A DNA stretch of 64,000 bases from Candidatus Omnitrophica bacterium UBA6233. GTDB lineage: Bacteria; Omnitrophota; Gorgyraeia; Gygaellales; Profunditerraquicolaceae. Location of the stretch: the NCBI GenBank assembly GCA_002440965.1, contig DJWJ01000031.1:1-64000 (forward strand), written 5' to 3'. This document shows, piece by piece, positions 1-7,673 of this stretch. How positions within the stretch are numbered: position 1 is the first letter of the stretch; each line of letters begins with the position of its first letter. The notes below the pieces were generated by a model that ran no database searches, was not told the DNA's origin, and saw nothing but the letters and a program-made list of their open reading frames with translations. The position numbers and the translations under genes were made by a program.

Positions 1-1
1 A

Positions 2-499
2 ATGGATTTCCAGGCAGCGGTGGTGGAATATCTTAAAGCCGGAGGGGAATTAGGAGACCATAGCTACGATGTCCTTGATTGCGAAGTACCTGCAGGTGAG
101 GGGACGAAGAAGTCTGAGGTAATCGATATTCTTGCCCTTGAGCGTAAACGTAAGTGGATGACGGTAATAGAGCTTAAATATGAAAAACTGCTTAATGCAA
201 GGTTGCAAAGCGTAATCTTCCAGGGTCTTGATTACTGTAATTGGGTTGAGGATCATAAAAGGGGATTAGCAATGCTTTTCTCGGAGCATGCAATTGATGT
301 ACGCCGGCGGACCAGGCTTATTTTAATCAATGGGCCTGAAAAGTTTCCGGAATCACATAAGGAATTTGCCAAAGCTTGCAATTTCCATGACCGCTATCAG
401 GAAGTAGAGCTATATTTTACAAATGATCATATTCCACTGGTTTTAAACCAATTCGTTAGGGCCCAACATGCCAAGGAAAGGGTTGACAAAGGCTTATAA
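2..499 (+). CDS. PD-(D/E)XK-like nuclease-fold protein, possibly 5'-truncated
   Basis: This is a 165-residue reading frame whose first ATG is the second base of the window, so the true start may lie upstream. The segment around residues 40-60 reads as a restriction-endonuclease-like core: Asp42 in IDILAL, then a strand ending in VIELK (Glu57, Lys59). This matches the D...ExK pattern of the PD-(D/E)XK fold. No other domain is recognisable. A strong hairpin terminator follows about 70 bases after the stop, so it probably ends its transcription unit. Two more nuclease-like genes follow within 2 kb. The function is unknown; a DNA-binding or cleaving role is inferred from the motif only. Confidence 0.55.
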   Translation: MDFQAAVVEYLKAGGELGDHSYDVLDCEVPAGEGTKKSEVIDILALERKRKWMTVIELKYEKLLNARLQSVIFQGLDYCNWVEDHKRGLAMLFSEHAIDVRRRTRLILINGPEKFPESHKEFAKACNFHDRYQEVELYFTNDHIPLVLNQFVRAQHAKERVDKGL

Positions 500-571
500 A
501 GGGTGTATATTAACTTTGGTTCTAGAAAGTAGGGTCCTGAGTTGAAGGGGGAACCTGGACGTTAAAAAAGC

Positions 572-607
572 AAAACCTTTGCCTGCGAAGAGGGCAAAGG
601 TTTTTTT
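572..607 (+). terminator. Rho-independent terminator
   Basis: A perfect 12-bp stem pairs 572-583 (AAAACCTTTGCC) with 593-604 (GGCAAAGGTTTT). The 9-base loop is followed by a run of seven T. It lies between the first gene and the gene starting at 628. Because the next SD (GGAGG, 613-617) follows at once, it could also act as an attenuator for the downstream genes. Confidence 0.8.
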
Positions 608-627
608 ATTTTCTGGAGGCTTAATTT

Positions 628-1164
628 ATGAATCATCCTTTTCATGAGTTAATCGGGAAATCAATCAATAATGATGTTTTTCCTGACTGCAAGATTATAA
701 GAGATCCTGCTTGCGGTGGCGACCAACATATTCCCTTGTTTTGTTCCGAAGAGCGTTCGCGGGGGACCGAATTCTGTAATGTTGATTTATTGATTACTGT
801 TAATGATCGGATTAAGGTGATCATTGAGATCGAAGAAGCTAATATTAAGCCTACTCAGATTTGCGGTAAGCTTTTGACTTCTGCATTGTCAAAATGCTTT
901 ATTCATGAATCTGAAAATAACAAGCGCATTGGCACGGCTGATTCGGTCCTATTTATCCAGGTATTGGATGTTTCAAAATTAAAAATAGGTAAGACGGCAA
1001 AGACTAAGCAATGGGATAGGATTGAAGAATCTATTCAAAATATAATCCCGGTAAAGGGTAGCAATATTAAGAGCTATAGAATATTTTCAGGAAAATACCC
1101 TGATTTTGATTCAAAGGAACTGTTAGAGTGTATATCAAATTTTCTCAAAGAGCGAAAGGAATAG
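628..1164 (+). CDS. Uncharacterised protein with nuclease-like motif
   Basis: This is a 178-residue protein of no family I can name. An SD (GGAGG at 613-617) supports the ATG. Residues 50-70 form CNVDLLITV...KVIIEIEE, a beta-hairpin with Asp53 and Glu67/Glu69. This is the shape of a PD-(D/E)XK core, although the usual Lys is a Glu here. A Cys-rich N-terminal stretch (Cys21, Cys29, Cys39, Cys50) might bind metal. It is followed four bases later by the HD gene and probably shares its transcript. A restriction-like or nucleic-acid-processing role is a guess from fold motifs. Confidence 0.5.
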   Translation: MNHPFHELIGKSINNDVFPDCKIIRDPACGGDQHIPLFCSEERSRGTEFCNVDLLITVNDRIKVIIEIEEANIKPTQICGKLLTSALSKCFIHESENNKRIGTADSVLFIQVLDVSKLKIGKTAKTKQWDRIEESIQNIIPVKGSNIKSYRIFSGKYPDFDSKELLECISNFLKERKE

Positions 1165-1167
1165 CGA

Positions 1168-1764
1168 ATGACTGTAAAAGAGCGTTATGAATTACTGAAA
1201 ACTAAAGTTATCAAGAGAAAGCATGAATTCGATGCTTTCATAGATATGCTTGAAAAGGAAACTAGCTGGCTTACTAGCCCTGCAAGCACGAGGTTTCATT
1301 TAAATAAAGAAGGCGGGCTTTTGGAGCATAGCGTAGGTGTTACTGAAACACTTCTTAACTTACGCGAAACCATTGCTCCTCAATTATCTGAAGAATCTTG
1401 TGTTATAGTGGGGCTATTCCATGATGCCGGTAAGATCGGTATGCCCGGGAAACCAAGGTATTTTAAGAATGATAATGAGTGGGAAATAAAAAATAGAGAT
1501 ATGACTTATAAGGTAAATCCCAAAGAAGTCTATATGAACCTGGCTGCACGAAGCCTATATCTAATCGCCAAATATATCCCTTTATCTGATTCAGAAGCCC
1601 AGGCTATTCTTTATCATGACGGCCAATATGTCGAAGCCAATAAAGAAGTGGCGCACCACGAAACTCCTTTAACGCTTTTAGTGCATTTTGCCGATTCATG
1701 GACAGCACATGTATCTGAGGAAGGACGTAAGATAGAAGATGATCTTAATTATTATAAAAGGTGA
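1168..1764 (+). CDS. HD-domain phosphohydrolase
   Basis: This 198-residue protein carries a complete HD signature: His54 in LLEHSV, His85-Asp86 in LFHDAGK, a further His150-Asp151, and Asp176 in HFADSW. HD proteins bind divalent metals and hydrolyse nucleotides or phosphodiesters. The substrate cannot be told from sequence. The start is supported by AAAGGA seven bases upstream. It lies between two nuclease-like genes with 3-base gaps on each side, so the three are probably co-translated. Confidence 0.75.
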   Translation: MTVKERYELLKTKVIKRKHEFDAFIDMLEKETSWLTSPASTRFHLNKEGGLLEHSVGVTETLLNLRETIAPQLSEESCVIVGLFHDAGKIGMPGKPRYFKNDNEWEIKNRDMTYKVNPKEVYMNLAARSLYLIAKYIPLSDSEAQAILYHDGQYVEANKEVAHHETPLTLLVHFADSWTAHVSEEGRKIEDDLNYYKR

Positions 1765-1767
1765 GTC

Positions 1768-2370
1768 GTGAAGAGCATTCAGAGTACTATAAAATTGCTA
1801 AAAAACATCCTTAGAGATGATAATTGTGATCGCATGAATCATTCGGTAATCGTTGGTTATCTCGGTGAACTGCTGGTGAAGTCTAAGCTGGAAAAGGAAT
1901 TAAACAAGAAGGGAGTCCAGATTATTCATAAAGGCAATCAGTCGGGATATGATTTAGCTATAGACGGCAGAAGTATTGAAATAGATGTTAAGACCTCTAC
2001 TTTAAAAGATGAAGTTAAAGATTTTCCTCCTTATTGGGGTTGGGCATTAAAACATGCGAACAAAACAAGGCCAATAAGTTGCTCTCATTTTGTTTGTATA
2101 GCATTAAATAGTAATTTTAAACCAAGATCATTTTATGTCATAAAAGCTAAACACGTAAAATATTTCTCATCTGGGTTCGCTCAATTTAGAAATGTTGAGA
2201 GATCATTTATTATTATGCCCCGCGAAAATGAAAGAAAAATATCAACTAGCAATAAAATAGCCAAGGTAAGAAAAGCTTTAGCGATTTCCAAGAAATTATT
2301 AAATAGGGGAGTAGCCGTTCAAGTTAATCAAAACGGCAACTTAAGCAGAAAATTAGGGCTAAAAATATGA
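1768..2370 (+). CDS. PD-(D/E)XK-like nuclease-fold protein
   Basis: This 200-residue protein starts at GTG, three bases after the HD gene. Residues 30-76 look like a nuclease core: YLGEL (Glu34), GYDLAID (Asp62), then IEIDVKTS (Asp73, Lys75). This is the E...D...(D/E)xK pattern of restriction-like enzymes. The C-terminal half is basic (many Lys/Arg) and could contact nucleic acid. Its stop overlaps the surE start by 4 bases. The sequence is consistent with a small genome-maintenance or defence nuclease, but no named family is recognised. Confidence 0.5.
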   Translation: MKSIQSTIKLLKNILRDDNCDRMNHSVIVGYLGELLVKSKLEKELNKKGVQIIHKGNQSGYDLAIDGRSIEIDVKTSTLKDEVKDFPPYWGWALKHANKTRPISCSHFVCIALNSNFKPRSFYVIKAKHVKYFSSGFAQFRNVERSFIIMPRENERKISTSNKIAKVRKALAISKKLLNRGVAVQVNQNGNLSRKLGLKI

Positions 2371-3125
2371 TGAATATTCTTGTCACCAATGATGATGGTA
2401 TTTATTCAGAAGGAATTAAAGTTCTTTGCGAATCACTTAAAACAATAGGAAAAGTTACTATTGTTGCTCCAGATGCTGAAAGAAGCGCTGTTGGGCATGC
2501 AATTACGCTTTCAGACCCCCTAAGAGTTAAAAAGGTTAATAGGAGCGGTAAGTTCTTCGGATATGCTACTACTGGTACTCCTGCTGATTGCGTAAAGCTT
2601 GCAATTAGGGCTTTATTAAAGAAAAAGCCGGATTTAATTGTTTCAGGGATTAACTTGGGGCCAAACGTAGGATACAGTGTGCTTTATTCGGGGACGGTTT
2701 CAGGTGCGACAGAAGGAGCAATTCTTGGGATACCATCTTTTGCTATTTCTTTAGCCACTTTTACTAATCCTGACTACAGTTTTGCTGCTAAGTTCGCCAA
2801 GAAACTCGCTGAACAGATTATTCAGAATAAAGGTTTACCCAAAGGCACGCTGTTAAATGTTAATATACCAGCTATAAACCAAAAATATATCAAAGGTGTT
2901 CGAATTGTTAAGCAGAGCGAAAAGGCAATCGAGGAACGTTTTGATAAGCGCGAAGATCCCCGTAAGCGCATCTACTATTGGCTTACAGGTGAGGTGATTA
3001 AGTCGGATAAGAAAGAGGGCGCCGATCTTGAAACAATAAAAAATAATTATATTTCTATCACGCCCATCCATTGTGATATGACCAATTATAAGTTTTTAGA
3101 GAAGCTTAAGAAATGGATAATATGA
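2367..3125 (+). CDS. surE: 5'/3'-nucleotidase SurE
   Basis: This 252-residue protein is full length for SurE, a metal-dependent phosphatase of nucleoside monophosphates and short polyphosphates. The N-terminus ILVTNDDG holds the metal-binding Asp pair. SGINLGPN and YSGTVSGA are the other family signatures, seen near residues 92 and 107. Two in-frame ATGs (2367, 2370) are possible starts; the first overlaps the upstream gene by 4 bases. The downstream riboflavin kinase-like gene starts 13 bases before the surE stop, so the two are translationally coupled. Both act on phosphorylated small molecules. Confidence 0.93.
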   Translation: MMNILVTNDDGIYSEGIKVLCESLKTIGKVTIVAPDAERSAVGHAITLSDPLRVKKVNRSGKFFGYATTGTPADCVKLAIRALLKKKPDLIVSGINLGPNVGYSVLYSGTVSGATEGAILGIPSFAISLATFTNPDYSFAAKFAKKLAEQIIQNKGLPKGTLLNVNIPAINQKYIKGVRIVKQSEKAIEERFDKREDPRKRIYYWLTGEVIKSDKKEGADLETIKNNYISITPIHCDMTNYKFLEKLKKWII

Positions 3126-3538
3126 TACTTGAAGGAAAGTTAAATTTAATTCATACTGTTGGTAAGTTCAAGATTTTAATTAATGAAAATAAAGAAGTTT
3201 TTTGGAAATACTTTGGTGCTGTATTGTTTCCGGGGTCTCTTAATATTAAAATAGATAAGCCAGAAAATTTACAGCAAGAATTTGATAGAGGAAATCCTCA
3301 ACCGAATTTTGTGATTCCCAGAACCGAGCTAGTTGGGATGCCCGATTATATTGGCAATGGACAAGCTTGGAGATGTGTTCTGTTTTGTGAGAAATTCCCT
3401 GTACCCGTTGAGTGTTGGATATTTAGAAGAATAGGTTCCAGAGTGCCCAAAGGAATTATTGAGATAGTTTCAGAGCAAGAATTGGTTAAACCTCATGCCT
3501 TAAAAGACGGTGATGAGGTAAGTATAGAAGTGTTATAA
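3113..3538 (+). CDS. CTP-dependent riboflavin kinase-like protein (DUF120)
   Basis: This 141-residue protein is close to the length of archaeal RibK, which phosphorylates riboflavin to FMN with CTP. Family hallmarks are visible: the FPGSLNIKID loop near residue 40 matches the archaeal (Y/F)xGTLNxKLD segment. The C-terminal IIEIVSE...LKDGDEVSIEV matches the IIEIIAP...LKDGD ending. The start overlaps surE by 13 bases. Bacteria normally use the unrelated bifunctional RibF, so this archaeal-type form is unusual and may have been transferred. The assignment rests on remembered family motifs, not on a search. Confidence 0.65.
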   Translation: MDNMILEGKLNLIHTVGKFKILINENKEVFWKYFGAVLFPGSLNIKIDKPENLQQEFDRGNPQPNFVIPRTELVGMPDYIGNGQAWRCVLFCEKFPVPVECWIFRRIGSRVPKGIIEIVSEQELVKPHALKDGDEVSIEVL

Positions 3539-3602
3539 GAGGAGAACCCAAAGGATTTTAGTAAGCAACTTGTTTTTAGGATGAGAATAGGAGGTAAATG
3601 AA

Positions 3603-4652
3603 ATGCCAGATGATAATCCAGTCAGTGTTTTTGTAAGTTATGCCCGCGCTGATAAAAGATGGTTAGATAGGTTGAAAATTCATTTAACGCCCCTAGATAA
3701 ACAGTATGAAATTGATATTTGGGAAGATACAAGGGTAAAATCAGGATCAAAGTGGCGCAAAGAAATTCAAGATGCGGTAAATAGAGCAAACATCGCTGTG
3801 CTTATAGTGAGCGCAGATTTTTTAGCATCCGATTTCATTCGTACTAACGAGTTGCCACCTTTGTTGAAAGCTGCCGAGGAAGAAGGCGCTTTAATATTGC
3901 CCATCATTGCTAGCCCAAGCCTTTTCTTATGGGACACTCATTTATCTCAGTTTCAAGCAGTAAACGATCCTTCAGAGCCATTAATTTCAGCTCGTGACGG
4001 AGAGCGAGAAGCAGTTTTTCTTAAAGTTGCAGAAGCTATTCTTGAAAGGGCTGGGATAGCTCGGAAGCGAACTCCATCCGTTACCGCAGATAATCAAGTT
4101 AAAAACCAAGAAAATTTCCTCGAACATAATGTATGGAATAGATTAATAAAAATTGGTGACTGGATTTTTGATGAAGCCAACTCACGAATAATCGGCTCTG
4201 GTCAGCAAGCTTATTTAATTTCAAGAGATGAATATGGTGATAAGCCGTTTGAGATTAACGCGAAACTAGAATTCTCTAACTTTGATTATCCGGTTAAAGG
4301 GAAAAGTTTAGGCATGAACGCGGGAATAATCTTTGGCTGGAAACAAGATAAAGAGTTCCCCCGTTATTACAATATCTTAATTTCTGGTTCTGATATATTG
4401 CTTGAGCGTATAGGTTTCCAAGGTGGCGCAACTCACCGTGATTACGAACATATTACAGATGCGATTGAATTAAGAATTGAAAAAGGAACAACATTTGATT
4501 TTAGAGTATTGGTGACTAAAGAAAAAATTGAGATTTTTGTAAATAACCGTTCAGTCTTATCAATAAAACGCCCTACCGGCGTCGTTGGGAGAGTTGGGAT
4601 AAGACCTTGGCGGAGCAAGATGGACTGTACGTTATTTACTGTAACCGAATAA
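3603..4652 (+). CDS. TIR-domain protein with C-terminal beta-sandwich domain
   Basis: In this 349-residue protein, residues 6-150 form a bacterial TIR domain: VSVFVSYARAD at the start, a DIWEDTRV BB-loop region, and Glu83 in TNELPPLL at the usual catalytic NADase position. Residues about 170-349 resemble a LamG/DUF1080-type jelly-roll (WIFDEANSRIIGSG early, IEIFVNNRSVLS and GRVGIRPW late), which usually binds carbohydrate or other ligands. AGGAGG precedes the ATG. A sensor domain fused to an NAD-consuming TIR is a typical anti-phage effector layout. The neighbouring HD and ThsB-like genes support a defence role, which remains inferred. Confidence 0.75.
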   Translation: MPDDNPVSVFVSYARADKRWLDRLKIHLTPLDKQYEIDIWEDTRVKSGSKWRKEIQDAVNRANIAVLIVSADFLASDFIRTNELPPLLKAAEEEGALILPIIASPSLFLWDTHLSQFQAVNDPSEPLISARDGEREAVFLKVAEAILERAGIARKRTPSVTADNQVKNQENFLEHNVWNRLIKIGDWIFDEANSRIIGSGQQAYLISRDEYGDKPFEINAKLEFSNFDYPVKGKSLGMNAGIIFGWKQDKEFPRYYNILISGSDILLERIGFQGGATHRDYEHITDAIELRIEKGTTFDFRVLVTKEKIEIFVNNRSVLSIKRPTGVVGRVGIRPWRSKMDCTLFTVTE

Positions 4653-4714
4653 GGTTAATAAATGATTTTGCTAGTTAATGCTAATGTTCGGTATTAAATT
4701 AAACGAGATTATTT

Positions 4715-5911
4715 ATGCGAAAGAGTCTTGGAAATTTTTTTCACGAGTTAGAGCTTTATGAAGATATCCATTCTGGCAATAGGTATAAAAAGGATATCGC
4801 AGAGGCGGTTTTTAATTTTCTCAAAAAAAATAATGAAAGCAACGCCTATAAAGTTTATACGTCATTCTTTAATGCTTATTGGATAGGAATTCAGCATCCC
4901 GATAATCCTTTTCTTAAGCTTCAGGACACTTTAAGAAAATTTGAAGAAAATGCCGGTCGCTTAATTGATAAACAGCGGGACCACTATGTACATTCAGTAA
5001 ATGTTTTTATTCTTGGGTTAGCTATTTATGCTAATAATGCTAAATATAGGCAGCTATTTAATAGCTACGCCTTGAATGCGGATTATCCAGATCACTATAG
5101 TACAAGGCATGAGGAATTCTTCTATCGTTGGGGATTAGCGTCATTATTTCATGATATAGCTTATCCTTTAGAAATCACCCTTAAACAGGCAAATCAATAT
5201 TTTGATTTTGTTTGGAGTTACCCTAAAACAACAAAAGTTAAGAATAAATCATTCATTGATTTTCCTAATTTTAATAAGTTTATAAGCCTGCCATGTCTTA
5301 CTCCATCAAGAAGATTTAGCCTATCGTTTTATCAAAAATACCCTCAGTTTAGTAGCCTTAAAAAGTGTAATGCGATAGATTTGTTGGCATATTTAATTTC
5401 CGGAAGCTTAGGCTTAAAGCAGGGGGATTTGCTAAGATCGATAGATAGCTTTGCTGCAGATATGAAAAGAGGGGGATTTATTGATCATGGGTTTTATAGC
5501 GCAGTAATAATGCTAAAGTGGTACCATTTTTTGTTGAAAATTACCAAATGGAATCCAGCATATTTTTTCTATCCGATTTTAGATTCGTCTTCCGCCATTC
5601 TTTTACACAATTTTTATGGTAAGGTTTTAATGAAAAAGCCATTTAGGCTACGCGCTCTTTCTGCATCGAGACATCCCATTGCATTTTTGTTAATTCTATG
5701 TGATGAATTACAAGAATGGAATAGGCAGCCATATGGAAGTCATGAACCTCGAATGATTGCTGTAAATAAGATTAAGCTTTCTTTTAAACTCCATTCGCTC
5801 AAGCTGACGTATGTAGGAGAGGCGTCAACAATAACACAGGTGTTCAAGAGAGCGTCAATAAATTATAAGGAATTATTTAAAAATGGAATAATAATTAGAG
5901 GAGGTGAATAG
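4715..5911 (+). CDS. HD-domain protein in TIR-containing defence locus
   Basis: This 398-residue protein has HD-superfamily residues at His90/His93 (RDHYVHS), His146-Asp147 (SLFHDIAY), Asp257-His258 (IDHG) and Asp330 (LILCDELQEWNR). This spacing indicates a divergent HD hydrolase with a large insertion at about residues 155-255. The likely chemistry is phosphodiester or nucleotide hydrolysis. The last 20 bases contain the SD (GGAGGT) of the ThsB-like gene, whose ATG lies 2 bases beyond this stop, so the two are coupled. The pairing suggests the TIR protein makes a signal or depletes NAD while this protein cleaves a nucleotide or nucleic acid. That scheme is a hypothesis. Confidence 0.65.
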   Translation: MRKSLGNFFHELELYEDIHSGNRYKKDIAEAVFNFLKKNNESNAYKVYTSFFNAYWIGIQHPDNPFLKLQDTLRKFEENAGRLIDKQRDHYVHSVNVFILGLAIYANNAKYRQLFNSYALNADYPDHYSTRHEEFFYRWGLASLFHDIAYPLEITLKQANQYFDFVWSYPKTTKVKNKSFIDFPNFNKFISLPCLTPSRRFSLSFYQKYPQFSSLKKCNAIDLLAYLISGSLGLKQGDLLRSIDSFAADMKRGGFIDHGFYSAVIMLKWYHFLLKITKWNPAYFFYPILDSSSAILLHNFYGKVLMKKPFRLRALSASRHPIAFLLILCDELQEWNRQPYGSHEPRMIAVNKIKLSFKLHSLKLTYVGEASTITQVFKRASINYKELFKNGIIIRGGE

Positions 5912-5912
5912 C

Positions 5913-6341
5913 ATGGAAAAGGTAAAAGTTTTTGTTAGTTTTGATTTTGATAATGATAAACATTATAAATTTTTACTTGAAGCATGGAACGCTAACGCCG
6001 ATTTCAACTTTACTTTTGCTGACAAAACGCCCGATGAAATTAATAGTGCTAATATCGGCAGGATTAAAGCGGCTTTGTCCCAAAGAATTAATGAAGCTAA
6101 TTATACCTTGGTTGTCATTGGCAAGTACGCTAATAAGGAGCATCCTGATTCAGAGCTAATAGGAGAAATTAACTGGATTAACTGGGAAATTAAGAAGAGT
6201 ATTGAGTTAGGCAACAAGTTAGTGGCTGTTAAGATTGATAAAAATTATGATTCTCCTGAGGCGATATTTGGTGTCGATGCATCTTGGGCAATGAGTTTTA
6301 CTCAGGATGCGATTATAAAAGCCATCAAGGCAGCAAAATAA
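5913..6341 (+). CDS. ThsB-like TIR-domain protein (DUF1863 type)
   Basis: A 142-residue single-domain protein. It opens with KVKVFVSFDFDNDKHYKFLL, continues through a central NYTLVVIG strand, and has a WINWEI helix (Trp88, Trp91, Glu92). These are features of the TIR-like family that includes Thoeris ThsB. Glu92 is the probable catalytic residue. ATG 5913 is preferred over GTG 5904 because GAGGAGGT lies 7 bases before it. ThsB proteins make cyclic-ADP-ribose signals from NAD on phage infection. No ThsA (SIR2/SLOG) is adjacent; instead the gene is coupled to an HD protein. Transcription may be cut by the IS110 insertion just downstream. Confidence 0.72.
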   Translation: MEKVKVFVSFDFDNDKHYKFLLEAWNANADFNFTFADKTPDEINSANIGRIKAALSQRINEANYTLVVIGKYANKEHPDSELIGEINWINWEIKKSIELGNKLVAVKIDKNYDSPEAIFGVDASWAMSFTQDAIIKAIKAAK

Positions 6342-6357
6342 TAAGGAGATGATACGA

Positions 6358-6371
6358 TAAAAGTCAAATAA
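6358..6371 (+). repeat. Left copy of 14-bp inverted repeat flanking IS110
   Basis: TAAAAGTCAAATAA here is the exact reverse complement of 7642-7655. In a circular excision intermediate the two copies would meet at the junction. This arrangement is reported for the IS1111 subgroup, although the non-coding layout here is more like IS110 proper. Confidence 0.6.
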
Positions 6372-6410
6372 AGTTGGTGAAATGCTCTGGATTATCGGTA
6401 TTATGACCAT

Positions 6411-6560
6411 AGTCTGGAGTAGATAGGTTATAGGTTGCATTCGCTTGTTGGGGCTTGACCCCGTTAAGGAGATTAACTTTAGCACCTATAATCGAATAGT
6501 CACCATAGGGCTTGACCCTGAATAGGAGAATGGTGTTCACCGACTCATAATTCTACTCCG
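6411..6560 (+). ncRNA. Candidate IS110 bridge RNA (structured left-end RNA)
   Basis: This stretch folds on inspection. GGAGTAGA at 6416-6423 can pair with TCTACTCC at 6552-6559. TTATAGGT at 6428-6435 pairs with ACCTATAA at 6484-6491. Inside and after that stem are two hairpins with the same CTTGA loop: GGGG/CCCC at 6450-6462 and AGGG/CCCT at 6507-6519. The 11-mer AATTCTACTCC at 6549-6559 is complementary to the right end of the element (7633-7643), as a donor guide should be. A bridge RNA is expected here for IS110 elements. Boundaries are approximate. Confidence 0.5.
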
Positions 6561-6595
6561 AGACGAGGCAGGTAACATAACAAGGGGAGGGAGTT

Positions 6596-7621
6596 ATGGG
6601 GAGAATGATCGGGGTGGATTTACACAAGAATAGCTTTACCATCTGCAGCTACAAGTCTGAAGATGACTATAAGCTAAAGACGCATAGAGTGAGCCCGAAG
6701 GGAATTGAGGCGTTTAAGGCAAGTCTCACCAGGTATGACGAATTAGCAGTAGAATCAACCGGTAACACAGCATTCTTTGTAAGAGAAGTAGAATCGAAAG
6801 TAAAGCGGATTAGAATCGTTAACCCGATACAGTTTAAGGTTATCTCAAGCTCGGTAAAGAAAACAGATGAAGCAGACGCTTTGACCATAGCGCGGTTTTT
6901 AAGCAAGGATATGATACCTGAGGTAAGGATGCGCACAAAAGAACAGTCGCAGATAGCGTCACTGATTGGCACCAGGGACAAATTCGTGAAGCTGCGCACG
7001 GCGCTGAAGAACAAGATACATAATATTCTAAATGCTAACGGGATCGTAACTAAGCCTGAAATGTTTACTTCAGAGAAGGGCTTCGAGAAGATAGCGGCTA
7101 TTGAATTGGAAAGTTCTTATCGGTTTGAAGTTGATCTGATCGTTGGCCAGATACGGAATTTGAATGAGGCGGTGGATAAGATTAATGATGAGCTTAAAGC
7201 CAGGGGCCAGAATATCGATGGCCATAAGAACCTTACCAGCATCAAAGGCATCAGCGATATCGGCGCTACGATATTCCTGAATACCATTGGGGATATTAAC
7301 GATTTTAAGAGCGATAAACAATTAGCAGCATACTTTGGCATAGTGCCGCGGGTATATGTGTCGAATAATACAGCGCACTATGGACGCATTACCAAAATGG
7401 GTAATAAGATTGCCAGGACTGCTTTGGTGCAGTCAACGTTGGTTGCGATAAGGTATAGCCCGTATTTAAGGCGTTTTTACGATAAGCTTAAAACTAAGAA
7501 AGGCAGTGGTAAGGCGATTATTGCTACTTCTCGTAAGATGTTAGGGATAATTTACAATACTTTAAAGAATAACTGGATATTTGAAGATTTTACACAATTT
7601 AAGTTAGTAGGGTGTGTATAG
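6596..7621 (+). CDS. IS110-family DEDD transposase (bridge-RNA-guided recombinase)
   Basis: This 341-residue protein has the RuvC-like catalytic residues Asp8 (GVDLHK), Glu53 (AVESTGN) and Asp91/Asp94 (KTDEADA). The C-terminal Tnp domain includes the SIKGISDIGA helix-hairpin motif, LAAYFGIVPR and the VSNN serine region near residue 252. It is full length and uninterrupted, so probably functional. GGGGAGGGAG provides a strong SD before the ATG. With a bridge RNA it would join element and target DNA through a circular intermediate. Base composition is a little more GC-rich than the flanking defence genes. Confidence 0.93.
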   Translation: MGRMIGVDLHKNSFTICSYKSEDDYKLKTHRVSPKGIEAFKASLTRYDELAVESTGNTAFFVREVESKVKRIRIVNPIQFKVISSSVKKTDEADALTIARFLSKDMIPEVRMRTKEQSQIASLIGTRDKFVKLRTALKNKIHNILNANGIVTKPEMFTSEKGFEKIAAIELESSYRFEVDLIVGQIRNLNEAVDKINDELKARGQNIDGHKNLTSIKGISDIGATIFLNTIGDINDFKSDKQLAAYFGIVPRVYVSNNTAHYGRITKMGNKIARTALVQSTLVAIRYSPYLRRFYDKLKTKKGSGKAIIATSRKMLGIIYNTLKNNWIFEDFTQFKLVGCV

Positions 7622-7632
7622 GTGCGCATACT

Positions 7633-7655
7633 GGAGTAGAATTATTTGACTTTTA
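7633..7655 (+). repeat. IS110 right end: guide-complementary segment and inverted repeat
   Basis: GGAGTAGAATT (7633-7643) is complementary to 6549-6559. CTGGAGTAGA (7631-7640) repeats 6414-6423 directly. TTATTTGACTTTTA (7642-7655) is the inverted partner of 6358-6371. These overlapping relationships place the right end of the element at or very near 7655. Confidence 0.55.
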
Positions 7656-7673
7656 ACATAGGAGGCGAAGGCT

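Larger units (their letters stand above)
6358..7655 (+). mobile_element. IS110-family insertion sequence (ends approximate)
   Basis: The element is defined by a DEDD transposase gene preceded by about 235 bases of structured non-coding DNA. It is bounded by a perfect 14-bp inverted repeat, TAAAAGTCAAATAA at 6358-6371 and its complement at 7642-7655. The long non-coding part is on the left, as in the IS110 subgroup whose left end encodes a bridge RNA. Exact termini are not proven, since IS110 elements lack target duplications. It lies between two ThsB-like genes and could have split one operon. Confidence 0.7.

Noticed and set aside
6532..6541. GGTG-TT-CACC as a bridge-RNA hairpin
   Set aside because: A two-base loop is too small for a stable hairpin; the palindrome was not used as structural evidence.
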